In this document: in pieces, positions 32,660-45,064 of the stretch
Numbering within the stretch: the first letter of the stretch is position 1
Layout: each line of letters starts with the position of its first letter
From: Corylus avellana
Lineage: Eukaryota; Streptophyta; Magnoliopsida; Fagales; Betulaceae
Assembly: GCF_901000735.1 (NCBI RefSeq)
Contig: NC_081546.1
Location: 25,236,529 to 25,300,528, forward strand
Direction of reading: 5' to 3'
DNA: 64,000 nucleotides
Made by a program: the position numbers and the translations under genes
Notes under the pieces: generated by a model
What the model was told of the DNA's origin: nothing
The model's input: only the letters and a program-made list of their open reading frames with translations
Databases searched by the model: none

Positions 32660-33794
32660 TAGTTTTCAAACCAGATCCACCTTCGTCATCCGTTGGAGGA
32701 TGATTTCTAGTAGAGTAAAAAGCAGAAGAAACTTGGGAATCGATAGAAATTCCTTTGAGCTTCAAATCAGGGCTAACAGCAGGATAAAGAGGAGGAGGAG
32801 CGTTAAGAGACTCATCAACATCCTTATCTCGACGTCGAAGACCTTCTGAGGTGGTAGAACCAGCAAAAGAATTCCTTCGTTCGTTAACCAACAGAGGCCT
32901 TTCAATTCGACTTGAAAGTCCTAAATTAGAAAAATTAATTTTAACAGATCCATCCATGTATTGCTGGATGTAATAAAGATTAGAGGCATCATTCACTACT
33001 CGAGAAGGTTTTGTAACACCTTCCAAAAGCCACTCGTTAGGGAGGTCAATCTCATCCCAGCGAATCATTTTTGAAGTTTTGATACTAGCATTCTGAGTAG
33101 AACTTTGAATTAACAAAGTAGATTCACTTGGATTCTTGATCACAGCTTGTGAATCTAGATTTGTCTTCATCAATTTATAATAAATACGGTAGATGATAGC
33201 AAAGGGTCTCCTACCTTCTTCTATATTATAACCAGAAGTAAGAATATTCAGCGTCAAAGCTTTAAGAATATGAATATCAACCAAAGCAAGAGAAATATTG
33301 GGGAAAACATCGAAATGGACAGGACCATTAAACAGAGAAGACTGAATCATACCAAGAATACTAGTACGAAAATCAACAAATCTTGCGTCACGCAAACATA
33401 ACAAAACAGAAACATTAATACCAAGTCGAGTCAATGGCTTGACTGCAACTTGAACAGAACCAATATGCAAAAATCTGTAACCTTTAGCAAGAGAATTATT
33501 AACAAACTTATTGTTAAACAAGGTAATAGTTTGATTATTACCAGAAATAGCAAAGGTTTGTTCAACAGTTTTAACAGAATATTCAGATTTAAAAAAAGAT
33601 TTAAACCAAGAAGTAATGTAAACATCCTTAGCGTCAAGCTTAGGGATGTTCCATTTATCAAATCTGAAATCATTATCACTTTCAACAGAAAATTGTTCAA
33701 AATTAACCACGTTAGATGGTAAACTGGAATTAGAGCTAACAGAAGAATTAGATCTCCACATTTTGACACACAAACTAAACTCAAAATCACTCAC
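32660..33794 (-). pseudogene. EPRV movement protein plus linker, lineage Y (Y4)
   Basis: About 378 open codons from MSDFEFSLCVKMWRSNSS, through TFAISGNNQTITLF, VQVAVKPLTRLGINVSVLLC and DEIDLPNEWLLEGVTKPSR, to PPTDDEGGSGLKTT, where it jumps to a short TA-rich segment (32645-32660). The string after GGSG matches the later SSGLKTTSQ region, so CP N-terminal sequence is deleted. No nonsense codon within the retained part. Confidence 0.85.
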
Positions 33795-33943
33795 TTGGTA
33801 AACTCTTACAGAATCTCATCCTAGGTACTCACTCACAAGGCAAACTTCCTAAGTATATCCTTTCTAGACACAAAACTATCCACACATACCCTTGGCCTTA
33901 CACACAGTTTCTTCTTCACGCCCTAGTTGTTGAACGGTAGGTG

Positions 33944-34396
33944 TGATACCAACAAAAGTAAGTGATAGAACTTACAGAAGTAAGTGATAGAGGAGAAGAG
34001 AGGATACAAAATGAAACCAGGGGAATGGTCAAAAGTAATGGGTATCAGATTATCCCAAAAAAGCTTCTGCCTTACAATGGGGGAGGGGAGCCCGTTATAT
34101 AAGTAAATAACATTGAGAAAAACAAAATACAATCATGATACAAATAGTAAAAGAAGATTTCGCGTTAGTGCGGTCAAAAGTAAATAGTAGAAAGTATGCG
34201 CACTGTGGAGTCGGCGCCAATCAGGAACAGTGAAAGTTTTCAATCAGAAACAGTAACTTGTCGGCACTGTAGTGTTGGCAGACAAGACAACAATAGTAAC
34301 AGTAATTCGCTGTCGTCATGAACAGTGAATGTGAACAGTAATCCTGCACAGTGTATCAGCAGCATCAATGAACAGTAAAAAGTGAACAGTACTTTT
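33944..34396 (-). promoter_or_regulatory. Y4 promoter, truncated leader and half primer-binding site
   Basis: In minus-strand order: ACTGTTC array (34396-34140), TATATAAC (34101-34094), shortened leader, then TGGTATCA (33951-33944), only half of the primer site and fused to distal leader, so several hundred leader bases are missing. The array ends at the (TA)n tract. Confidence 0.65.
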
Positions 34397-34399
34397 GAA

Positions 34400-34400
<1 letters not shown>

Positions 34401-34447
<47 letters not shown>
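34401..34447. repeat. (TA)n tract, right border of the minus-strand EPRV cluster
   Basis: 47 bp of TA. Left is lineage Y promoter array, right is non-viral DNA. This is a virus/host border and the longest TA tract at such a joint here. Confidence 0.9.
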
Positions 34448-34450
<3 letters not shown>

Positions 34451-35195
34451 TTTGTGGCTTTTCGGTTGTTTTATATATATTTTTCCTAAATTTTCTATAG
34501 CAACCAAACAAAGGTTCGCTCATAATTATATATTAGAACCGTCAGATTCAATCAAACAATTGAGATGCCCTTTTTCTCATATACCAAACAGCAGAAAATT
34601 AATGGGATTGAAATTGAATTTTACCCATTTTAGACCGCAAGCTTCCCCGCAACCAAACAACGCCATTGTTCTGAATCTCAAACATCCAGCCATTATTTGA
34701 AACCCCAGAACCCCAAACCCCACATTTCATCAGTTTTCTCAGCACCCAAGCAAGGATTAACATTTAGAAAAAATAAATAATAAGTAAAAATGAAAAGGTC
34801 AGTAATAGTTAGTGAATATTACGTGACATGGCTTTTAACTACACTGATCTTAAAATCGAATTTCACCCCAAAATAGGTTGCTAAAGCTTGGGAGACATAC
34901 ATTGCTTACTTTTGCATTTGTTGCATTTGTTGCTTTCTTGAGTTTATGGGTTTTCTAGGCCGTATGGTGGAGATATTGGTTGAGAAATTGCTAGAGGCCG
35001 AATGGGGGTTTAAGTTTTCTAAGTTCATCAACAAAACTTCTGACTTAATTTCATTTCCCAATATTGCATTGAGTATCAAACAAAATATAAATAAGAAATG
35101 GATATGCAAACAAATAATAGGAATTTAATCTAAAATTAAACAGATGAAAAAATAAAGACATACATTTTAGGAGAAAAAAAATAATAATAATATAC

Positions 35196-35265
35196 CTGTG
35201 AACTTTTTCTTTCCAAACCCTCCCATTCCTAAAATGACAATTATAGCATTTTTCCCAAATTTCAT
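35196..35265 (-). pseudogene. Short exon-like block with P-loop motif, copy 1 (motif broken)
   Basis: Reads MKFGKNAIIVILGMGGFGKK up to a GT donor-like site after CACAG. Copy 2 (44995-45064) has GMGGFGKT, a canonical Walker A; here Thr is Lys. I cannot tell which P-loop family it came from. Low confidence that it was ever a real first exon. Confidence 0.35.
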
Positions 35266-35464
35266 GTTGAGATGAGAAAGAGAGAAGGGGTTGAGCGGTT
35301 TTGGCTTCATGTTTTCTTTGATTTTGAGACTCTGGGAAAGTATGCTACTGGGATGGCTTGTTCAATAAAGGCCAACTCTATGAGAAATTAGATGTGACGT
35401 GTCTTTTTGCTAATAAAAATGTCATTGATACTTTTACCACTCTTTTTATGTTATATTAAAAAAT

Positions 35465-35810
35465 GGAAAAATTTCACTTTAATCCAGTAAATTTGTATGC
35501 AATTTGACAAATCTTTTATAAATTTTTAAATCTCTCAATTTGAACATCTAAACTTTTAATTGCTCTTAATGTGGACCCTTTCGTCAATTTTAACAGTTAA
35601 AAAAAAAAAAAAAGTTTTAGAATTAAGGGTAAAATTGAAATTTTATATAAAAATTAGAGGTATAAACATCATGTAATGTTTAAAATCTAACGGAGATATC
35701 CATATTGAGAGCAATTGAAAGTTCATTGGTCTAAAGTGAGAGATTTAAAAATTTGAAAAAAATTTGTTAAATTACATGAAAATTCATAGGTTAAACTGAA
35801 GTTTCTCTTT
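35465..35810. mobile_element. MITE-like foldback element, present in both duplication copies
   Basis: Left end GGAAAAATTTCACTTTAATCC and the reverse complement of the right end (AAAGAGAAACTTCAGTTTAACC) form imperfect inverted repeats. The ends resemble those of the MITE at 858-1133, so a related family. A diverged copy lies at about 45250-45645. Confidence 0.65.
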
Positions 35811-36779
35811 AAATATATAAAAGAGATTTAGAGTAAAACACTTTCATTTCTCTGGATGTTTTCTTAGTTTTAAGAACATCAACATAATTTGTTTTATCTA
35901 ATTTTTTTTTTTTAAAAAAAATAATAATTCTACACTTAAAAAAATAAAATAAAATAAATAAAAAGCTAATGCTTTCACTCCACACGACCAAGAAAAAATG
36001 CATGTGGAATCACGGGGTTAACAGGTTGGCATTGATTGAATATTGAATCATTGATGGCATGTCCAAGAAAAAGATAGGAAGAATAGGTATTTTCATCGGC
36101 TAGTGGGGAGCAGCGCATGCATCAACTATCAAGGCAGGACACTGCTCGAAAAGATGCTTAGGGGGACGTGTACCGAAGGAAAAGGCAAAGAAAAAACACA
36201 AAACGAAAAGGCCAAAGTCTTTTTACAAAAACTTGTACCGCACCAAAAGATGGGACGTGTTTCGGTGGAAAAGGCCAAACTATTTTAGGCTATGTTCGGT
36301 AAAAGAGTGGACTAGATGAATTTAAAAGTTAAAAAAAAAAAAAAATTCAAAATTAACCTCAATATTCATATTCTTATGTCATATCTTATATGACTCGTTC
36401 AAATTTGAGCTCAATAAATTTTACCATGTCGATTTGATCCGTTTGGAAAAGATGGAGAAAGTAGTTGACATATCCTTTTTATTTTTATTTTCATATATTT
36501 TTAAGTGATTTTATTTTTATTATTAAATTTGAGATAAATTTTTAAAAAATTTTGATCTAATAATAATAATAATAAAATTAGAATATGTAGTATTACTCCA
36601 TAAAAAAAGAGTGTCGTACACTTACACCCGATGTAGTCGAACTTAACTGGCACAAGCCCTTTTACAGAAATGAGAAAATGTCTTCTTACGACCCAATAAT
36701 GAAACAATAAAGTGGGTTACATTCTGCTTTTAGTTGATATAAAAGGTATTAAGCTAAACGTAATAGGTGTAAGTGAGTG

Positions 36780-37095
36780 GACTTCCATATGCATTATGCC
36801 ACATTGTTTCAGTCTCACTAACCGTGTTTGACACCGGATCCCAACCAAACCCTGTCTGATAATCTAAGAGGTCTTTAAATTCTCAATAGGTGATTCTCAA
36901 TCGTTTGAACTTGTCACTACACTGCACTGCAGTGTACTTAAACCCAACAATGTTAAAAAATTCAGATGCTATGGAATCCAACTTCTCTTTGTGGATGCGC
37001 CCCTTGACAATTTTGCCGCGGTTCAGCATGTCCACCAAATATGCCATGAAGGTGGTTTCAATATATGGTAGCCATTGCGCATCAATGTTCGACAT
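36780..37095 (-). pseudogene. MYB/SANT-like DNA-binding domain fragment (PF12776 type), copy 1
   Basis: MSNIDAQWLPYIETTFMAYL, MLNRGKIVKGRIHKE, AVQCSDKFKRLRIT, then after a frame change DLLDYQTGFGWDP and ETMWHNAYG. The W...FGWD...W pattern is that of Myb_DNA-bind_3 proteins, found in plant nuclear proteins and in PIF/Harbinger accessory proteins. Only this domain is present. Confidence 0.75.
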
Positions 37096-37813
37096 CTAAT
37101 TTAGCATAAAGAATAACAATATAAAGAAATCCTATGATTTATTTCAGAAACTACGAAATATATACCCAACAAAACTTTGACTTGATTTCATTTTTCAATA
37201 TTGTATTTATATATGCAAACAAATAATAGGAATCTAAAATTAAACGGATGGAAAAATAAAGACATACATTTTATGTGGCTTCTAACGTGACTTGTCACCA
37301 AATCTAAGTAATTAAATGAATAAAATTTTAAAACAATTGATAAATTAATATCATATCGTAAGTAATATTCTAAAAAAAATGCAATAGTCAAAAGCAAGTA
37401 CCTTGTGGAAGTGATGCAGAGCAGAACCAGATGAAGAGCAAGGCTCAGCAGTTGATAAGGCAAAATCAGATGACGTATTTCCTGGGGCTGGTGTTGGGCA
37501 GTAGGAGATGGATGGTCTTGATTCTTGTTTTTGCCTTGGACAGTGATACGTTTTCCTTTTGCTCAGTCGAGGCTTTCTCTTTACGTTTACCTATGATTTC
37601 TTTTTTCTTTTTTGGTTCTCTAATCTTTTTTCATGGTGTCTTTATTGTATGAAAGCACTTTCCGTATCATTAATTTCATATAAAAGCATTAGGCAAATCT
37701 TTTATAATAATCAGATTTGATTATTATTAATATTTTTTCTCTTCAGCAAAATAATTATTTTGTAGTTTTTTCTTTTAATATAAATAGTAAATAGATTAAG
37801 TATATTTATTATT

Positions 37814-38672
37814 CACACTATAAGTTTTGTTTATTATTATTTTTTTTTCTCAATTTCTTTATTTTACTCTCTCCTCCTCATTCTTTTCTACTATCTCCCA
37901 CACAAAATAATATTTTAAAAAAATAAAGATTAAAATAGATAATTTGTTAAGATATACAAAAAAACAATGAGTAATTAAATTAAAAATTTGTATTTTTTCG
38001 GTTTCTACTAGAGATGCCGTAATAATATCTCGAAAAAACTTGATAGCACGTCCAAGAAAAAGATACAAGCGCATGCATCAAGCCCGTCAGATGGCTTAAA
38101 TGCAGGACATAGTACTGCAAGAAACTGTGGCACAACTTTACCCGGAGCCCAAAGCGTAAACCCATTTTCTTCTTATATCAAAATATTTTTCCAAACAAAA
38201 CAGAAGGTTAGCGCAAGAAATACAATAAATAAATAAATAGAAGAGATAAATGGGTTTGGAAAGACCGCAAACGTGAAAGAATGACATAAGGGACTGAGAA
38301 AACCATTTTCAGGTTAATAACCAAACATGGGAAAATAAACAAGTCTTCCTATAAACAGTTTTCAGCTTAAAACATTTATTGACAGAAAAAAATTTTACAC
38401 AAACAAACGAGTTTAAGAACCTTTTTTTAAAAAATAGACGTGTCAAGGAATAAATTTTTTAATGCGTATAGCCTATGGGTTTGATATTTATTATTAATAT
38501 TGAGTTTAGGCTTAACTTAAAGCTTAAGACTAGGCTCAACTGTATTGAGAAATGCTAGGTCTCATTTTTCCAATCATCTTTTAATTATTTTTTTTTTAAA
38601 AAATGAATTCAAATTCATCATTAATTACATTTGTGGTTTACTGGTGAGTCTTATATATTTAATTGTAGATTA

Positions 38673-38718
<46 letters not shown>

Positions 38719-40340
38719 GATGGTAAGGAGAACCAAGCCTAGATTTTCTCAGTTTAATAATTAGTTAATTTTTTAATAACGTTGAGCTTTGTAATGCTAC
38801 GCATATTTTTTGACGTGACTTTCAAAATTAGCATTTGATTTTTATAATTTTTTGTTTATACCCTCTCAAAATTTAGAATTGCTAAGGATATTAACTCTTT
38901 TATTAAGATAAATGAGATGCCTAAACAAATTGAAAAACAAAATGCTCAAATGACAACAAAAGATGCGATGATTGAGGCCCGTTTTCGCCACCTTGAGGTC
39001 ATGTTCGGGTCGACCTCCGGATCCACGCCTGAGGTGACTCAACATAAAACTCCTATAGACAGAGGTAATGTTATATTTATGTTGTTTTTGTTTGTCTTTT
39101 GTTAACAAAACTTGGTGCTACCTCTTATAGCTCTGCTGAGAACTTGATCAAGCTCTAGTGTTACCCAATGTCTTTCTACTGAGAACTTGATCAGTGGCAG
39201 CAATTAAGTGGCAACTAGTAATTTAAATATCAAAGTCAAAGGGTCCAAAAATTGAACTTCGACTCCGTCAATTCACGCTCTATTTAAAATTAAATTGGGA
39301 TTCCATCAAACAAAATTAAATGAAAAAAGTTGCAAAACAACAATTTCATTACATATCACATGAAGACGTCTTTCAACTTTTTTAATCATCTTTTTTCTTT
39401 TCCTTTCTTTTCACTCCAATACTTTGTCTTATACGATGGACAAAAAACATACTTGAAGCAACTGTGGGCCAGAAGCAAGTAAATTACAATAATAACCCCT
39501 ATAGGATCACGCTGTGCTAATTACAATTGACATTAATGCTCGTGACATAAATCAGAATCATACTGATTTTGTGTGCGTATGTTTGTTCAACCCAATAGAG
39601 CACAAATAGACAACATTTCTTTATTCATATATTGTTGAAAATTATGACCAAGAACTAGAAAAAATAATGGAGTTAGTGAAATAATCCAACAACCACCCAC
39701 AAAAAATTTTGTTGAGTGAAAACTAACTAGGGAAATAATCACTGCAAGTTTAAATCAGATAAATCCGGAGAAATTCACAAAAAACTGAAAATATCATTTA
39801 GTAAAAAACAAATGTTGAAAAAAAAAAATTGAAGAAAAGAGACAAAAATTTAAAAAAAGATCATCTAAATGAGACCTTCTTGGGGTGTTAAACTAGTTCT
39901 TAGATCTAACTACAAGCTTGGTCTAGCTCACTGATCTGAAACAAACAATCACGTGAACAAACTAAAATAGAGAAAGCAGAAATAGAGCTTAGCAAATAAA
40001 TGAAATATCTCACTTTTGAAATACCAAACTACTTCCAAAAGCTGCTAAAAAAAAATAATCAAGCTTTAGCTCTTCTAATTCAAAAGCACTAAAAATAAAA
40101 ATAAAAAAGAACAACTAAGACTAGAAGTAATTCTTGTTTCCTAAAACAAATAACTTTAAGACAAAAAAAAAGATCATCGGCCATAATTACCACAATCAAA
40201 CACAAGCACAAACTTATAAGATTAATGAGGTCACAAACGCAAACTAACAAACAAATACAATCAAAAACTAAACACTCAAATTCACATTCTACTCATCCTT
40301 ATAACTCCATGCAAGCCTTCCGCTCGCTACATTTCACAGT
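37814..40340. other. AT-rich region without recognisable gene
   Basis: Holds a (TA)n tract at 38676-38716 and a short third match (38040-38110, CGTCCAAGAAAAAGATAC) to duplication sequence near 36060 and 45875. At 38880-39105 plus there is a 60-70 codon open stretch (NEMPKQIEKQNAQMTTKDAM, HLEVMFGSTSGSTPEV) ending at a possible GT donor; it resembles a coiled-coil exon of a transposon protein but I cannot assign it. Confidence 0.5.
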
Positions 40341-40359
40341 ACTTCCACCAACAAGTGAC

Positions 40360-40625
40360 TGACAATAGGTTTGAACTAACTTACCATCAATCTAGTCCTT
40401 TAGTGCAACAATATAATGCCTATCTTTCTCTCCTGCGATTCTACATACACTTAAAAAAAAAAATAGTGTTATATATTTGTATTAAATGGAATTAACTTCC
40501 ACCAACAAGTGGATGATAATGGGATTGAAATATCTTACCCATTGTTATCTAAGTCTTTTAGAGCCACAACTCCTTGCACATCTTCCACCCATGCCATCCT
40601 GCATACACTTTAAAATGAACTATTG
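40360..40625 (-). repeat. Duplicated exon-like block of the CACTA gene
   Basis: Two similar segments (about 40360-40450 and 40490-40620) each encode VCR(I/M)A..EDVQGVVALKD-like peptides on the minus strand, one with an in-frame stop. Probably a duplicated 3' exon of the transposase gene. Confidence 0.5.
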
Positions 40626-41089
40626 TTATATAATATTAATCTCTTGCATTGTTTACTCAACTTGATAAACATGTCAAGAAAGGTTCACCCACTCAAAGTT
40701 CTTAAACAAAAAAAACTGTTTGCAGTTTTTCCCTTCCAACACAAACCAAATTTGTTATAATTTTTGAAATATTAAAACTTCTTCAACAAAGTACAACTGA
40801 AGCACCTCCAAGTTCTTAAACATTCAAATTATTTAAAGTTCTAACCCTCTATTATATACCAAATTTGTGACAAATCTTAATAATATTAAAATAAAATCTT
40901 GAACAAAATACAACAAAAGTTCTTTCAAACGTTGCTTCCGCTTGCTTGAGATCCATAAGAGCTCCCTCCAATCTTAGAAAAAATAAAATCCATATCATAA
41001 TCAATGATCTTTCTAACAATTACTTGATATGTGTGTGAAATAATTAAAATTAAATTAAATTAAGAAGGTGCTAGGCAAGATTCTTTTAC

Positions 41090-42510
41090 CCTCTTAGATG
41101 TTTTAGTAGCCTTTCCATTTGTGCTTGCATAGCAGCTTGAAATGCTTTTGACTCCATAATTTCAGCCTGGAATGCAGCAACTGCATCCCGCATTTTTTGC
41201 CTCCATAGGAGCTTGTGATGCTTTTGACTCCTTAATTTCAGCAAGCATAGCAGTTAGTTTCTCTTTAGTTTCTAGTTGTTTAGCCAAGCAGTCATCATGG
41301 TTTTGTTGGATGCGTGCTGATGAGAAATTTGACCGGGTACGTATAGCACCACAACCATTTCCTCTAACATGTCCTGAGCGACATTCACCTAGCACCTCTA
41401 AGACAATGTCTTCTTGGATGGCATTAGTGTTGTCGAAATTTGCCGTCATTGATTTCATTTCATTCTGTACAAACCATATAAACCTCAACTAAATAAATCA
41501 TGCTAGTTCATTAGACATATTCATCATGAGTACCTATTTCATTCACTTACATATTTACTCTCAGCATATTCACTCATAAATTTTCCATTCCTTTAACTGA
41601 GCACATCCTTGTATATTTGTATGGAATTGTGTATGGCATTAGTTTTCTTTGTCTATACATAATATACATAATTAACTATTACCCTGAAGAACATTACTAT
41701 AAAAGCTTAACACTATATATTCTTACCTTCTTGTGAATGACATTGATGAACGTCGAGGCACCAGCGGTATGATTTGTTTTCATCTTTGCTCTATTTTTCT
41801 TATTTCGCACAAATTTGGCCTACAAAAATTCAATCAAAAAATATATTCATTTCATTTTTTATAGTTGAATACAAATCTTAGAAATAATAACCGACTATTT
41901 ATTTGAATAAGATGCATTTACCTTCCACGAGTCGGCTTCGAATAAGTCACATATAGTAGGCCTTTGTTTCGAACAAATACCATTTGGAACATTGGCTCTC
42001 GCCTCGACTTGAGCGTTGGCCACCGCAACTAAATCCCGGCTCTGCACGTCTTTAAAATAAATTTTGTATTTTTTTAGGTGCAATTTGGAGTGTGTCCTAT
42101 TATAGGCCAGACGTAATTGATACTTTAAATCATCATTGTACTTTTTTAACTCCATATCCAAAATGAACTTACCCTGAGACATAATAATTATGAAGACAAT
42201 GGTCAAAAGTTTGACACATTATTTGTAGCAAGTGACATAATACACATACACAATAAGATTTATACCTTCACACGTTCACCCAATATCTTCAAATTTTATT
42301 TCAGACCATGCTCCTGCTCTGATAATGGAGGTCACAATGATCAAGGACAATCTTAGAAATTATCCTTAACCACACCCCAGCATTTTCGCCCACAGGTACA
42401 ACATAGTCATCCTTGAATTCCAAAGTGAGCGGACCATCCTTATCTATTATACCATTAACGTTCAAATTCTTGTTTTGACCTCTTGGCCGTCTAACAAGCG
42501 TGCTAGCTAT
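41090..42510 (-). pseudogene. CACTA transposase, Transposase_24 (PF03004) type
   Basis: Exon-like blocks in minus-strand order: 42510-42290 (DKDGPLTLEFKDDYVVPVGE, LRIISKIVLDHCDLHY), 42190-41910 (KKYNDDLKYQLRLAYNRTHS, CDLFEADSWK), 41830-41735 (NKKNRAKMKTNHTAGASTF) and 41488-41100 (VLEVLGECRSGHVRGNGCGA then coiled coil). The NKxNR...HTAGS pair and the LGE..SGHVRG motif are hallmarks of plant CACTA-associated proteins. A stop lies before the second block (SMV stop NKI), so it is probably dead. Confidence 0.75.
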
Positions 42511-42849
42511 TAATCAAAATATGAAAACGTAATTATTTGTATCTGGAAAAGTAGTTCGCAGAGTGTATGCAACAAACTAATAAGAAAAAGACCTTATAAA
42601 CACTTACAGCTTGCGGTTGGTGCGACTCCCGATGAGTGTATGTCATCAGACCGCTCATGGGAATGATGGCCTTCCGCCAAATCAAGGGCCTCTAGAAAGA
42701 GAGCTGTCAAAGAGAGAAAAGTGCGCCGAAATGAGAGAGAGAGAGTGAGTGAGAGATCAAGAGTGATGAGGGAGGTCGAATTTTGGTGATTAGGGATTTT
42801 GGTCAAAAAATATGGTATGAAATTTTCAGAAACTGCACCAATAGATGGC

Positions 42850-44472
42850 GCTAATTTATTTTGCGCTCTCAATAGTGGCGACTACGGTCGCCGATAATGA
42901 CTTCAAATAGTGGTGACCCAATATGTTGCCACTGTTTGTGATATTTTTTTTTTAGGATCGATTAGATATTTAATCGATCATTTGAACCTATCACAATCAA
43001 TCGAATTAATTCACTCGGATCGATTGGATGTTTGATAAATCATTTAATCTTATCACGATCAATCCAACTAATTCATTAGGAGCGATCAGATGTTTGATCG
43101 ATACTTTGAATCATATCACGCTAAATTGTATTCATTCAGTAAGATCGATCAGGTGTTTGATAAATAATTTGATCTTATTACGATCAATCGAATTAATTCA
43201 ATAAGATCGATCGAACATTTAATTCTATCACGATCAATCGAATTAATTCATTATGATCGATCAGATGTTTGATCGATCATTTGATCATATCACGATCAAT
43301 CGAATTAATTCACCAAGATCGATCGATTGTTCGATCAAACATTTAAATAAGAATAAGGAGAAAACTTCAATAATAATATAGAAACAAAATTAACTTTTCT
43401 AAGCGTTTTAATTAAATAGGAGAATTTGTTTTCACGATCAATTGAACAAATTTACCATGATCGATCGGTCGTTTAATCGAAAATTTGATCGTATCATGGT
43501 CAATCGAACTAATTTATTTAGATCGATCGGTTGTTCGATCAAACAATTAAATAAGAATAAGAAATAAAAAACTTCAATAATAATATATTAAAAAAATTAA
43601 TTTTTTTAAGCATTTTAATTTAATAGGGTAATTTGATTCGTTTAAAAGAAAAAAAAATAAATATTGATTTTTTATATAAAATAAGAATAAAAAACAGAAA
43701 AACAGAAAAAAATTCAACAATAATTACAATATTATTAGAGGTGAAATTTTGAGAAATAACTTTTTTCTAATATATATGTAAGGTTAATATCATCGCACAA
43801 TATTTATTATTTATTTATTTATTTATTATTATTATTTTGGGGGTAGGAAGTTGTGACCCTAAATTCACTGCTATTGACCAATCATCAGCGGCGACGCCCA
43901 AGACTTGCCGCTATTTACCCTAATTAGCGACAACCATGAATTTTTAATTACTTTTTCTCATATCAATAGCATCGACACTAAAGTCACTGCTAATGACCAC
44001 TTATCAGTCGCGACTCTCAAGAGTTGCTGCGGTTGAACCTCATTAACGGCAACTGTATAGTCGCCACTAATGAGTTTTTAATTACTTTTCTCCTATCAAT
44101 GGCAGCGACCCTCAAGTCGCCGCAAATGATCATGCATCAACAGTGACTATAAAGCCGCCATGATTGACCCTTAGAAGGTCGCTACTAATGAGCTTTGTAA
44201 TTATTTTTATTATTTTTTTACGTCAATAGCGGCAACCATAAAGCTGCCGCCAATGACCACTCGTCAGCTGCAATTCTCAAGCGTCGCTGCTATTGACCCT
44301 CATCGGTGGTTGCCACTGACTGAATCTTATTAGCGGCAACATATTGATGTTTAATAGCAGCTATTGTTGTTGCTGCTAAATAATTTTTTGTTTTTGTTTT
44401 GTTTTTAGCAGCCACTGCTATTGGTCAATAGCAGCGACCGTTTGGTCGCTAAAGACCGTAATGCTTGTAGTG
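42850..44472. repeat. CACTA right subterminal region
   Basis: Repeated GTGGCGAC, GGTCGCC, AGCGGCGAC and TCGCCGCTAATGACC motifs at 42850-42940 and 43850-44460, in both orientations, similar in style to but different in sequence from the 11742-15325 element. A GATCGATC tandem array is embedded at 42955-43550. Confidence 0.75.
42955..43350. repeat. Tandem repeat of about 60 bp rich in GATCGATC
   Basis: About six degenerate units of the form GATCGATCAGATGTTTGATC, a variable AT-rich stretch, CACGATCAATCGAATTAATTC. Two further diverged units follow to 43550. Units carry paired GATCGAT half-palindromes. Confidence 0.8.
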
Positions 44473-44994
44473 AACGCCTATTATTGTGAATCTCAGACGT
44501 CCAGCCATTATTTGAAACCCCAGAACCCGAACCCTACCTTCCATCAGTTTTCTCAGCACCCAAGCAAGGATTAACATTTAGAAAAAATAAATAACAAATA
44601 AAAATAAAAAGGTCAGTAATAGTTAGTGAATATTACGTGGCATGGCTTTTAACTAAACTGGTCTTAAAATCAAATTTCACCCCAAAATAGGTTGCTAAAG
44701 CTTGGGAGACATACATTGCTTACTTTTGCATATGTTGTTTTCTTGAGTTTATGGGTTTTCTAGGCCGTATGGTGGACAAATTGGTTGAGAAATTGCTGGA
44801 GGCCGAATGGGTGTTTAAGTTTTCTAAGTTCATCAACAAAATTTCACTTGATTTCATTTTTCAATATTGCATCGAGTATCCAACAAAATATAAATAATAA
44901 ATAGACATACAAACAAATAATAGGAATTTAATCTAAAATTAAACAGACAAAAAAATAAAGTCATACATTTTAGGAAAAATATATATATATATAC

Positions 44995-45064
44995 CTGTGA
45001 ACTTTGTCTTTCCAAACCCTCCCATTCCTAAGATGAAAATTATAGTATTTTTCTCAAATTTCAT
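44995..45064 (-). pseudogene. Short exon-like block with intact Walker A, copy 2
   Basis: MKFEKNTIIFILGMGGFGKT then a GT donor-like site. GxxxxGKT is intact here. No downstream exon of a known P-loop family could be recognised, so the assignment stays open. Confidence 0.35.

Larger units (their letters stand above)
34659..37813. repeat. Tandem duplication, copy 1
   Basis: Matches 44473-47188 along its length (for example GTCCAGCCATTATTTGAAACC against CATCCAGCCATTATTTGAAA at the start, TAAATAGTAAATAGATTAAG at the end) with indels. It contains a P-loop exon-like block, a MITE, and a MYB/SANT-like pseudogene. Non-viral DNA. The 34448-34658 stretch before it has no recognisable feature. Confidence 0.85.
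40350..44472 (-). mobile_element. CACTA transposon, partial, with transposase gene (minus strand)
   Basis: The right terminus reads GCTTGTAGTG at 44463-44472 (CACTACAAGC on the minus strand), preceded by 1.6 kb of subterminal palindromes and then the Transposase_24 gene. I found no matching CACTACAAG terminus to the left, so the left end is lost or outside recognisable sequence. DNA right of 44472 is duplication copy 2. Confidence 0.7.

Noticed and set aside
36103..36288. 61-codon frame with CTEGKGKEKTQNEKAK, repeated at 45873-46088
   Set aside because: The frame is not conserved between the duplicates (indels change it), and codon content is unremarkable.
40741..40900. Possible gene in the AT-rich block upstream of the CACTA transposase
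   Set aside because: No open frame above background and no similarity between the block and known CACTA exons that I can recognise.
35196..45064. P-loop blocks as NB-ARC resistance-gene or isopentenyltransferase exons
   Set aside because: Only Walker A is visible; no second motif of either family was found in the following 1 kb on the minus strand.
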